Shown: one piece after another, positions 1-8,141 of the stretch
Layout: every line of letters starts with the position of its first letter
Position numbering within the stretch: the stretch's first letter is position 1
Translations under genes and position numbers: made by a program
Notes under the pieces: model-generated
The model's database searches: none
Told to the model about the DNA's origin: nothing
What the model saw: the letters and a program-made list of their open reading frames with translations, nothing else
From: Phycisphaerae bacterium
Lineage (GTDB): Bacteria > Planctomycetota > Phycisphaerae > UBA1845
Length of the DNA: 64,000 bases
Reading direction: 5' to 3'
Assembly: GCA_029260135.1 (NCBI GenBank)
Contig: JAJDDV010000109.1
Coordinates: 1 to 64,000, forward strand

Positions 1-264
1 TTGCAGCCGTTCAGGCTGTGGGAGGTGCATCGAGATGCATGCTGCGCGGTCATCCTTGCCAGGCTGAGGTTGACATCGGTCCTTCCCCCACCCTCGCTGC
101 GCGAGAATGGGGCACCCGCGGCCATCCTTGTCAGGCTGAGGTTGACATCGGTCCTTCCCCCACCCTCGCTACGCGAGAATGGGGCACCCGCGGTCATCCT
201 TGCCAGGCTGAGGTTGACATCGGTCCTTCCCCCACCCTCGCTGCGCGAGAATGGGGCACCCGCG
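1..264. repeat. 72-bp tandem repeat, three copies, with flank
   Basis: Three head-to-tail copies of a 72-bp unit start at about 49, 121 and 193; each contains the landmarks CATCCTTG, GGTTGACATCGG and GCGCGAGAATGGGG. Positions 1-120 (48-bp flank plus one unit) recur almost exactly at 7559-7678, where only one unit is present. Because 72 is divisible by 3 every frame stays open, which creates spurious ORFs. The element may extend left beyond the window. I see no sign that it is translated. Confidence 0.85.
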
Positions 265-287
265 CTCGGGTGGTCCAGTAGCGACCC

Positions 288-490
288 CAGCGGTTATCCG
301 GCCCGGTCGTGTTCCCGTCGATTATAGCCATGTTGGCGTTGTTCTGGGCAAACGGATCATCCACGTCCCAGACCCGAAAATGGACGGGAACGTTCGCCAT
401 CGGCGGATCGAGCCTGGCCACAAGCGGCGCCAGGCGCCGCTGCTGGAACTGGACCAGGTTGATCGTACCGACGGCCTCCGTGTGTCAGCG
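288..490 (-). pseudogene. Fragment of the secreted-protein gene intact at 17399-19927
   Basis: Read on the minus strand, this stretch encodes DPPMANVPVHFRVWDVDDPF followed by a QNNANMAIIDGNTT-like segment. This is nearly identical to a segment inside the 842-residue protein encoded at 17399-19927 (DNA match about 18522-18672). Upstream in the same frame is a weaker EAxGxxNL segment that resembles the second relic at 14389-14565 rather than the intact gene. No start codon, signal peptide or flanking domain remains. It is interpreted as a relic of a once longer family member, cut off at the 72-bp repeat array. Confidence 0.75.
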
Positions 491-636
491 ATCACTTGAA
501 CACCGGCCATGGATTATCGAATCCTGGACAAAGGTCGCAGGCATCGCCAACACCGTCACGATTGCCTGTAACTCTTCGGAACCATGGCCGTGTTGCCGTC
601 CGCTTGCGGTGCGGCGCTGGTCACCGTTTTTGGCGG

Positions 637-3600
637 CTAGAACGGATACCCGTCGCCACTGAAGGCGGAGAGAACGGCCACCGTGTCGCTCACCGTGATT
701 TTTCCGTCGAGGATCGGCGAGGGCCCGACGGTCACCCCCAGAAGGTCCATCCTCGTCTTGGAAGGTGCACCGGGTGCACCTGAGAACTTGGCGATCATGG
801 CCAGCGTGTCAAACACACTCACGATGCCGCATGTGCTTGACGGACAGTCGGAATCTCGGATGCACGCCTGTCCCTGCTGTGTACCGCCCGCGCAAATCGT
901 CTCGGCCGCGCGCCAGTCGCCGGCAGACAGTTCGACGGCATCGCCCCATTTGGCGTTACCGATTTCCAGGGGTGGCGAAAAGCTAGCCGGGTTGGTCAGC
1001 ACGCAGCTGTCGTCTACAAATTGGAGCCGGTACACGGCATGCGGGATGACGAACTCATCACGGACGTGCACGAAGTCGGGGTCCGCGCTCCAATCGCGGA
1101 ACACGGGTGTCTGCGTCAGCGTCGACGAGAGGAAGCTTCCCGCCGCACAAGGCGAGGAGGGGGTACAGGGATCGGTGAAGCCGCGACCGCCACCCTCGCT
1201 GTACTCGACCGGTTCGCCGACCCACATTTCGGTTCCGTTCAACGCCGTATGCGCACCTGGAAGATCAACAAACGTCACACGGACGGCTTGCAGTCGTCCC
1301 GGATCGCCGCCCGTGAAAGAGAGCATCCTGTTCTTGATGTTCGTCACGAGCGTGCCTTGCACGTTGAGGGTCGTTTCAGGCTGTGCGGGTGCGGAGGGGA
1401 AGCATGGCGCGTCCACCTCGACGGTCAGGCTTTCGGCGACGAAATCGAAACGCGTACCGGTTGCGTCGCTCAGGAAGGTTTGGGCAGGCGCGCCGGTTCC
1501 GGGAGCGACGAAGTCGATCGAGAAGGTTCCGTAGGCATCGGTCGACACTTCGTAGGTGAGCTCACCGCAGTACTTCGGCTGTAATGACACAATCGGTGCG
1601 ACGCCGACCGTTATCGCGGAGCCGAACTGCGCCGGCGGTCCCTGGACGACCGGGGCGACAACGCTCAGGCCGGCATGGACCCAGTCGCTCCTCGTCTGGT
1701 TGATGACCGTGTTTCCAAGTTGATAGGTCACGGATCCGTTGTTTCCGCCGGTCGCATCGTCGAGGGTGACCTGGTAGTTCTGCAGGCCCACGGCGGTGTT
1801 CTCGACGTAGACGTCCAAGAGCAGCGTGTCGCCCGGCTGAGCGGTGACGACGGTCGGACTGGCAAAGAGGAGGGTCGGATCCACGCCCTGCCGGGCAACG
1901 AGCAAGCGCACGGGTTCGCACGAATCGACGGTTCCATCTAGGTCAAGATCCTCCAAGTTGCCCACATTCAGGTCGATCCTGTCATCGACGCCGTTGCCGT
2001 CGCAGTCCTCCTCCGAGAGCGGAATCATGGAGAGTAGGGGGTTGAAGGGGCAGCCGTTGTTCGGCGCCACGATACAGTCGGGCATCTGTCCGAATGGTCC
2101 GACGCCGAGGTCGAACGCTTGGCCGCCGCATGCATTGATCAGGAAGCACTCCGGCGCGGCAGGGACGACTGAAGCCTCCAGCGCGGAGGCACCGGTGCAG
2201 CCTGCGGCCGAGGCCGTCGCGTTGACGCTCTGGACGAACTGAGACGCGAGTGTTGCAGCCGAGCCACCCGCGGGAACGCCGGGCGTCGTGGGATCGCAGA
2301 CGCTGTAGCCGTTTCCGCTGACGCACCATGACCATCCAGCACCCGAGGATGTTCCAAGGGCGCAGTAAGCTTGTGACACGCTGCGCCCGCCGCTGTAAAG
2401 CCAGGTATCCGGTCCGACCGGGCCCGACGGACTGTCGCCGTACAACACGGTCTGGGCGTTGGCGACGTCGTACGCCATCGCGAAGGCGCTTCGAGGACCG
2501 GGGTCGTTCATGACGTACCTTGTCCATCCGACGCCGTCATATTCCCAGGTGTCGAGATTCACCGGATGGTTGTTGCCGCCGAACACCACGGAGACGCCTC
2601 GTGCCTCGTCGAAGGTCATGGCGTGTCCGTTGCGGCTCCCCGGGTTGTTCGCCGGGGACTTCCGATCCCAGTCGGTTCCGTCAAACTCCCAGGTTTCGGT
2701 GGTGCCAGGAAAGCCTCCATACAGGACCATGACGCCACGCGCGCTGTCGTACGCCATGGCGGCCGAGTTGCGGGGGCTCGGCGAGGTGGCGGGAGAGAGC
2801 TGGACCCAGTTCGTCCCGTTCCACTCCCAGGTGTCACCGAACTTTACGGCGTTCGCTCCTATGCCGCCGAACATGACGACCACTCCGCGCGCAGCATCGT
2901 AGGCCATCATATGAGCCATGCGTGCGGGGGGCGTGGTCGCGGGGAATGCCTGTGTCCAGGTGCTGCCGTCCCACAACCAGGTGTCGCCGAACACCGGCGC
3001 GGTGTACTGACCGCCAAAGAGGACGATCTGCCCGCGTGCGGCGTCATAGGCCATCGCATGATCGAAGCGTAGGGATGGGACCGGGGCCGGCGGGAAGCGC
3101 TGCGTCCACTGCTGCACTGCGCCATCCCATACCCAGGTCATGGGGTTTCCCCCACTTCCGGTTCCGGCGTACATGACAACCAAGCGGTTCAGCGCGTCGT
3201 ACGCCATTGCATGGGCTATCTGGCCCCCGGGGCCCGTCGCCGGCCACAACTGCCAGCCACATCGGGCGGGTGGACAGTTATCCATCTCGCAGAGGTCATC
3301 CGTACCGTCGTTGTCGTTGTCTCCGCCGCAGAACCGCTCATCGCCGCGATACACGCCGCCTGCCATTACGCACTCCAGTCCCGAAAAGCTGGTGCATCCT
3401 CCGCTCGGCAGGCAGCATCCGCCGGTCGGATCACCACACGTGGTGGAAGCGCAGGATGCCATTTCACAGGTGCCACCGGGACATTGGAAACTGACGATGC
3501 AGTCCATTCCGTCGTTGGCGCCACCGATGCAGACCCTCTTTTCGCTGACGGTCAGGTCGAAGCGGCCTCTTGCCCTATCAGCCGCTCGCAGCGCGGAGCC

Positions 3601-6378
3601 GTGAACCAGGATGAGATACTCGACGCCCGACTGTGAGCACCACTCCACGTCCGACCCGGTATTGACGCCGAGCCCGAGGGGGTCGCAAGCCGCATCGACG
3701 GGGCCGGGTCGATCGTCGTTTGCCGTGACGCAGACGGGGTTGTTGCAGTCCCCGCAGTAGACGCTCAAGCGTGTGTCGTAGTCTGCTCTGACGGATCCGC
3801 AGGTCGTGGCTTTCAACACATTCCCGGTTCCGCGGACACTGTGCCAGACGCCCGGCTGGTCGATCGGCACGCCGTTGCAGGTCGGGAACCCGGCGTCAAC
3901 GACTCCGGCGAACGTCGACCCCGACTCGGCCCAGGGGCTGGGCTGGCTCTGATCGAACACGGAGGCGTCGTCACACAGGTCGGGGTACGCATCCGGGCAC
4001 TGGATATCGAGCGCGTCGACATCGTCGTTCTGGACCAGACCGAGTTCGTCCGGTGTCAGGAACGGTGTCCCCAGTACGCTGATTCCCTCAAACCGAGAAT
4101 AGAAGATGGCCGCAGGCGAACCCGTATCGTCACCGAGGCCGGTCTCGGGCGGGTCGTCGGTGGCGCCGTCCCCGTTGTCGTCAACGCCCGCCAAGCCCGG
4201 TTGTCCATCCGGACCCAGAAGCGAGGGCGAACCGCCTGCGAGGGAGAACAGGATCTCATCGTAGATCGGCGGCGGATTCACAATCGTGTAGGGATTCAGC
4301 ACACCGTTCGGGACCTCCGGGCAACCAGGGAGCACGGTGATGAGGCCCGTCAGTCCCGCCCCACAGTGTGGCGTGCAGAAGTAGGGGATCGACGACGCGG
4401 TTTCCCTGATCGGGACGGTGTACTCGTAGACGATCGCACTGCTGGTGATCGGTTCATTGAACCGTCCGTCCGCCGTGCAGGGGAGTCCCGACGTCACGGT
4501 GTGCGTTCCGTTCTCCCACTCCCACCGGATGGTATCACCCGCGCGGACCTTCAGGGCCTGGGGATCGAACTCGGTATTTCGCACCTTTACAATGTGTGTG
4601 GTTTTCGGCCAGATGTCGGAGATGGCCAGTGCGTCGATCACATCGCCCGGCTGAAGTCCCAGATCATCCGGCGTCGCAAAGACGGTCAGGCTATCAGGCG
4701 TAAACGGTCCGCCGGCCGGATCGTACAGGTAGATTGTTGCGGCACTTGGAAACGACGGCCCCTCGAACGTTCCGTACCAGAGATCCAGGGTTCGAAAATC
4801 ATCCAACTCGACCCCGGTGACGTTGTCCTGTCCTCCCGCGGCCGCCGTAACCGTCAACCGTAGACCCAATGCGGTGTTGTCCACGGCCATGATGTTGTGA
4901 TTGTCCGGCGAGCGAAGCCCGGGAAACCGCGCGACATGTTTGCCGAACGTTCGCGTGCCGACCGCGAGAATATCAGCAGCCTGTTCGTTGTACTCCAGCG
5001 GGTGCGTCGCGCTGTACCAGAGGTCGGAGCACGGCACGCCTTTGGACTCCCTTGTCACCGAGAAGTAGAGCGTGGGCTCGTCGTCGTCCACGCCGCACGC
5101 GTCGAACGTGCATATGTCGGTCGTGATATCGATCGTGACGGTATCGGGATCGACCGTGCCGTCGCGCCCGAACGTAAAGCCCACGATGTTGTCACCGGGC
5201 GCGAACTCCCCGGGTCCGCCGACGGCGCCGACCAGCGGCGGGTCGCGTCGGTTTGTCAGGTCGGGAGGCTCGTTGGGCATCGCAGCGGATGAGACGTACA
5301 CGGTCAGCGGCAATTCGACGCTTCCGGCGTCGCTGAATACGTCGTTGGGCGGGGCCATGGTGACACCGACGGGGTCCAGGCCGAGACTGAGATTATCGAC
5401 GGTAAAGGCGACCGGGCCTTTCCCTCTCGGCTGCTGTTTCCCGAACGGTGGGTCGTACGATCCCGCGCCGCCACCCCCATGGAAGGCTTGTTTCAGCGAT
5501 CCGATGAAGAGCCCGTTTTCATCGAACATCGGCGTGGCACCGTATCCTGAGTGTTGATACATGCCGGGCGGGAATGGCGATCCCGATCGCCTAGTACCGG
5601 GAAAGCCGCCAATCGACCGTTGTGTAACGAGCATCGGCGTCTTGTTGTAGAACTTGCCGCGGTTCTGGATGTCCACCTCGACGAAGATGTTGAACAGCGC
5701 GTCGGCTGGGAAGTCGGAGGAGCGGTCTTCTACATCGCAGCAGCCTGGTGGTGGTGGCGTCTGGGCGGGTTCCGCCGGCCCGCCGTCGTAAAGTGACCGG
5801 ACCTCGCCGACGCTGTTCCAAAAGTATCGTGCCTGCGGTGTGGATCCCGTCGGCGGTGAGCCCAGGAAACCGACCGAACTGGCAAAGGGCTGTCCGGCGC
5901 GAAGCCACACGTCGCCGAACGCCGTGGTGCCGTAGAGCTGCATCGACAGGATTTCCGTGTGCACCTCCCATCGCAGATTGCAGGGTCGCGGGGGCCAGTA
6001 ATCGGGGCGCAGGAAACACTCGCCCACGCTGGGCTGGGTGGCGGGGAAGACGGGGGCGCCGGCTGCGCAGATCGGCCAGGTTCCCTCAAAGCTCGCGGGG
6101 CTCGACCGCCCGACCACGGTGACTGGGTCCACGATATCCCGAAGCCAAATCGTGTCCCCGCCGGTGAAGGTGAGCTGGACCGACGCGGACGAGGGGAAGA
6201 TGTCCGGACAGGGTTGGCCGGCGCCCGAGACGGGCGAATCGCTGGGAAACTGCCCTAGCGAGGGTCCGCTGCAGCCCCTTGCTGCCTGGACCTCGCGCGG
6301 CGATTCTTGCGCTACGGTAGAACTCGTGGACCCGAAGACAACCACAAATGAAGCGATCAATATCGACATGCGCGTCAT
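637..6378 (-). CDS. Giant secreted kelch/cupredoxin multidomain protein
   Basis: This 1913-residue protein starts at the ATG at 6378, preceded by AAGGAG, and has a signal peptide (MTRMSILIASFVVVFG...) ending near TVAQ. A plastocyanin-like domain lies at about residues 590-685: it keeps the His of GTHTV and the Cys and His of YFCTPHCGAGL, but the usual axial Met after the His appears to be Leu. A kelch-like propeller at about 1040-1325 has repeats of the type MAYDxARGxxVLFGG...WxxDGxxW. The C-terminal ~230 residues contain an IKNRMLSFTGGD segment and a TDTVAVLSAFSG dockerin-like ending, shared with the protein at 8142-14246. The role is unknown; it is presumably extracellular or cell-surface. 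Its ATG overlaps the stop of the small gene upstream (ATGA). Confidence 0.85.
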   Translation of the reverse strand: MTRMSILIASFVVVFGSTSSTVAQESPREVQAARGCSGPSLGQFPSDSPVSGAGQPCPDIFPSSASVQLTFTGGDTIWLRDIVDPVTVVGRSSPASFEGTWPICAAGAPVFPATQPSVGECFLRPDYWPPRPCNLRWEVHTEILSMQLYGTTAFGDVWLRAGQPFASSVGFLGSPPTGSTPQARYFWNSVGEVRSLYDGGPAEPAQTPPPPGCCDVEDRSSDFPADALFNIFVEVDIQNRGKFYNKTPMLVTQRSIGGFPGTRRSGSPFPPGMYQHSGYGATPMFDENGLFIGSLKQAFHGGGGAGSYDPPFGKQQPRGKGPVAFTVDNLSLGLDPVGVTMAPPNDVFSDAGSVELPLTVYVSSAAMPNEPPDLTNRRDPPLVGAVGGPGEFAPGDNIVGFTFGRDGTVDPDTVTIDITTDICTFDACGVDDDEPTLYFSVTRESKGVPCSDLWYSATHPLEYNEQAADILAVGTRTFGKHVARFPGLRSPDNHNIMAVDNTALGLRLTVTAAAGGQDNVTGVELDDFRTLDLWYGTFEGPSFPSAATIYLYDPAGGPFTPDSLTVFATPDDLGLQPGDVIDALAISDIWPKTTHIVKVRNTEFDPQALKVRAGDTIRWEWENGTHTVTSGLPCTADGRFNEPITSSAIVYEYTVPIRETASSIPYFCTPHCGAGLTGLITVLPGCPEVPNGVLNPYTIVNPPPIYDEILFSLAGGSPSLLGPDGQPGLAGVDDNGDGATDDPPETGLGDDTGSPAAIFYSRFEGISVLGTPFLTPDELGLVQNDDVDALDIQCPDAYPDLCDDASVFDQSQPSPWAESGSTFAGVVDAGFPTCNGVPIDQPGVWHSVRGTGNVLKATTCGSVRADYDTRLSVYCGDCNNPVCVTANDDRPGPVDAACDPLGLGVNTGSDVEWCSQSGVEYLILVHGSALRAADRARGRFDLTVSEKRVCIGGANDGMDCIVSFQCPGGTCEMASCASTTCGDPTGGCCLPSGGCTSFSGLECVMAGGVYRGDERFCGGDNDNDGTDDLCEMDNCPPARCGWQLWPATGPGGQIAHAMAYDALNRLVVMYAGTGSGGNPMTWVWDGAVQQWTQRFPPAPVPSLRFDHAMAYDAARGQIVLFGGQYTAPVFGDTWLWDGSTWTQAFPATTPPARMAHMMAYDAARGVVVMFGGIGANAVKFGDTWEWNGTNWVQLSPATSPSPRNSAAMAYDSARGVMVLYGGFPGTTETWEFDGTDWDRKSPANNPGSRNGHAMTFDEARGVSVVFGGNNHPVNLDTWEYDGVGWTRYVMNDPGPRSAFAMAYDVANAQTVLYGDSPSGPVGPDTWLYSGGRSVSQAYCALGTSSGAGWSWCVSGNGYSVCDPTTPGVPAGGSAATLASQFVQSVNATASAAGCTGASALEASVVPAAPECFLINACGGQAFDLGVGPFGQMPDCIVAPNNGCPFNPLLSMIPLSEEDCDGNGVDDRIDLNVGNLEDLDLDGTVDSCEPVRLLVARQGVDPTLLFASPTVVTAQPGDTLLLDVYVENTAVGLQNYQVTLDDATGGNNGSVTYQLGNTVINQTRSDWVHAGLSVVAPVVQGPPAQFGSAITVGVAPIVSLQPKYCGELTYEVSTDAYGTFSIDFVAPGTGAPAQTFLSDATGTRFDFVAESLTVEVDAPCFPSAPAQPETTLNVQGTLVTNIKNRMLSFTGGDPGRLQAVRVTFVDLPGAHTALNGTEMWVGEPVEYSEGGGRGFTDPCTPSSPCAAGSFLSSTLTQTPVFRDWSADPDFVHVRDEFVIPHAVYRLQFVDDSCVLTNPASFSPPLEIGNAKWGDAVELSAGDWRAAETICAGGTQQGQACIRDSDCPSSTCGIVSVFDTLAMIAKFSGAPGAPSKTRMDLLGVTVGPSPILDGKITVSDTVAVLSAFSGDGYPF

Positions 6379-6680
6379 GGTTTGCTCCTTCGATCCTGGT
6401 GAGATGTACCAGCGGACCACCTGGCAAGGGGGAGCCGGCGATCTTCCGATGCGACATAGCTACGAGAGCGAATGGCCTCCGCGGTTGGATAGCCCCAACG
6501 TAGTCCCGGATCGGCGGTCACCATCCAATCGCATCCGTCATCCGCGACGACCTCTCCGAGAAGGGCGACGTTCGAGTTCCCAGCGTCGATCGACCATTGC
6601 TGGGCCCACGCGGGGACACCTCCGAATAGCAGGAGAACAAGTATGGCCGCCAGGCTGTAATTGGATGGGTGTTGCCTCAC
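6375..6680 (-). CDS. Small exported protein upstream of the giant kelch protein
   Basis: A 101-residue reading frame starts with GTG at 6680 behind GGGAG. It has a clear signal peptide, RQHPSNYSLAAILVLLLFGG, with a likely cleavage after AWAQ. The mature part begins QQWSIDAGNSNVALLGEVV. Its TGA overlaps the ATG of the giant gene (ATGA), suggesting translational coupling. The last ~50 residues are Arg/Ser-rich and look less protein-like, so this may be a truncated or frameshifted remnant rather than a working gene. No family was recognised. Confidence 0.45.
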   Translation of the reverse strand: MRQHPSNYSLAAILVLLLFGGVPAWAQQWSIDAGNSNVALLGEVVADDGCDWMVTADPGLRWGYPTAEAIRSRSYVASEDRRLPLARWSAGTSHQDRRSKP

Positions 6681-6933
6681 AATCTCATCTCCCGGGAATG
6701 GTGTCAGACCGATTCCGTACACATTTTCCATGTGCCACCGAATCGCCGGTCTGTCGCTCCGCCTGAACTGGGGAAGTAATGTATCTTAAGTGCAAGCTCC
6801 CGTCAAGCAAGAAAGTGATTTGGGTACTGTCAGGGTGCATGACAGATTAGCAGCCCGTGGTGAAAGTCGTCGGCTGCCGGTATCCTGTGGGTGAGCCGGT
6901 GATGTGTGCCGGTGTGTCAGGGAGGGCACGTTT

Positions 6934-7173
6934 ATGGCGATGGGCAAGCGGGCTCGGGAGGGGCAGGCATCCTTTTGGATAGCGACGGATGAGCTGCCGC
7001 GTACACCCGGTCATCCCTTTTACGAGCGGCTGAATCAGATCTTCGAGGCCAACGGCTTCGATCGCTTCGTCGAGAAGCGGTGCGGCGATGCGGCGCGTCG
7101 GTTGGTGCTGGCCGGTCGCGGTTTCCGTTTCCTGCGCTCGTGTGTTGCGGTTAGCAATGCGGCGCGCGTGTGA
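6934..7173 (+). pseudogene. N-terminal fragment of a DDE transposase
   Basis: The ATG at 6934 follows GGAGGG. The first ~50 residues (MGKRAREGQ...WIATDELP, then RTPGHPFYERLNQIFEANGF, then DRFVEKRC) match what I recall of the N-terminus of an IS5/IS1182-like transposase family frequent in Planctomycetes, normally several hundred residues long. After ~50 residues the resemblance is lost and a stop follows at about 80, so the catalytic core is absent. It is interpreted as a decayed insertion sequence; the right end was not found. Confidence 0.6.
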
Positions 7174-7558
7174 GGCTTGGCACGCGCGCGCCGCCCGGGT
7201 GAATTCCGACGGTCATGGGCGGAACGACGGATGGATGCCGTCGCGCCGCCGGGCAAGCCGCCGGTCGAATCGGACCATGGCCAGGGCGGGGTGCCGACCC
7301 GCCCGGCACAGACGGGTTCGGCGCCGCCCCGGCGGACTCCTGCCGCGTCGAATCCTAAAGACGGAGCCGGGACACAGACTGCCGTGCCCGGCCCCATCCG
7401 CATGCAGGTGTTCGTAGGTGTTACCGACAGTTGGGGCCGGACGGCGCGCGAAGAATTGGTTGGCGGCTGAATTCGCGTGGGCGAGGGTGTGAATGCGACC
7501 CGATCTTCGGGCAGGGGTGGGGGGGTGGAGGTGGCGCGTGTGGCACGCGGTTAGGATC
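7174..7558. other. Intergenic stretch without recognisable gene
   Basis: High-GC sequence between the transposase remnant and the dispersed repeat. The open frames are arginine-rich and have no credible start or family. It may include further decayed insertion-sequence DNA. Confidence 0.5.
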
Positions 7559-7678
7559 TTGCAGCCGTTCAGGCTGTGGGAGGTGCATCGAGATGCATGC
7601 TGCGCGGTCATCCTTGCCAGGCTGAGGTTGACATCGGTCCTTCCCCCACCCTCGCTGCGCGAGAATGGGGCACCCGCA
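7559..7678. repeat. Dispersed copy of the repeat at 1-120
   Basis: This 120-bp stretch is an almost exact copy of positions 1-120, including the motif GGTGCATCGAGATGCATGC and one 72-bp unit. Here the unit is not tandemly amplified. Confidence 0.85.
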
Positions 7679-7688
7679 AAGAAGAAGA

Positions 7689-7750
7689 AACAGACCCCCC
7701 TGGATCCCCCCTTAGTAAAGGGGGGAGCGGTTGGTCCGCGCAGCGGACCC
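7689..7750. repeat. Two palindromic elements (families C and A)
   Basis: A CCCCCCTTAGTAAAGGGGGG hairpin preceded by CAGACCCCCC (family C; further copies at 36371-36415, 46040-46080 and 46103-46143) is followed by GTCCGCGCAGCGGAC at 7734-7748 (family A; also at 26177, 45943, 46180 and around 61.25-61.53 kb). Both are REP-like intergenic palindromes. Confidence 0.75.
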
Positions 7751-8141
7751 TACGTGGGCCAATGAGGTTCACCCGGCGCGGAACGGGGCGACGCGATGGA
7801 TTCTGCTGGGCGTTTCGCCGTTTGTGTTCAAGAAACGCAGCATCTTCACCTATTTAGTCGGTATTTCGAGAAATTTGTTGAACCGCGGGTGAGCGGCAGG
7901 TTATCCTGGGAGATCAGCTAGCCGGTGCCGTTCGGGTCTGTGCTGTTTATGGCTGTCGCGCAGTTCATTCGGAGACCAGAAGCGGAGTCTGACCCATGCT
8001 GAGACGAAGTCCGCGCGTTCTCTCTTCATGTCGTGTTCTCGCTTTGATCTCGTTGGAGTGCGTCGTCACCTCAACGGGCGTTCTTGGTCGGTCGACGTTC
8101 TGTATCGGAATCACACATCGGTCGATGAAAGGTGTCTGATC
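7751..8141. other. Upstream region of the astacin-family gene
   Basis: About 390 bp without a credible gene. It presumably carries the promoter for the gene starting at 8142; no clear -35/-10 pair was identified. An in-frame upstream extension exists from 8028 but does not look like a signal peptide. Confidence 0.4.
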
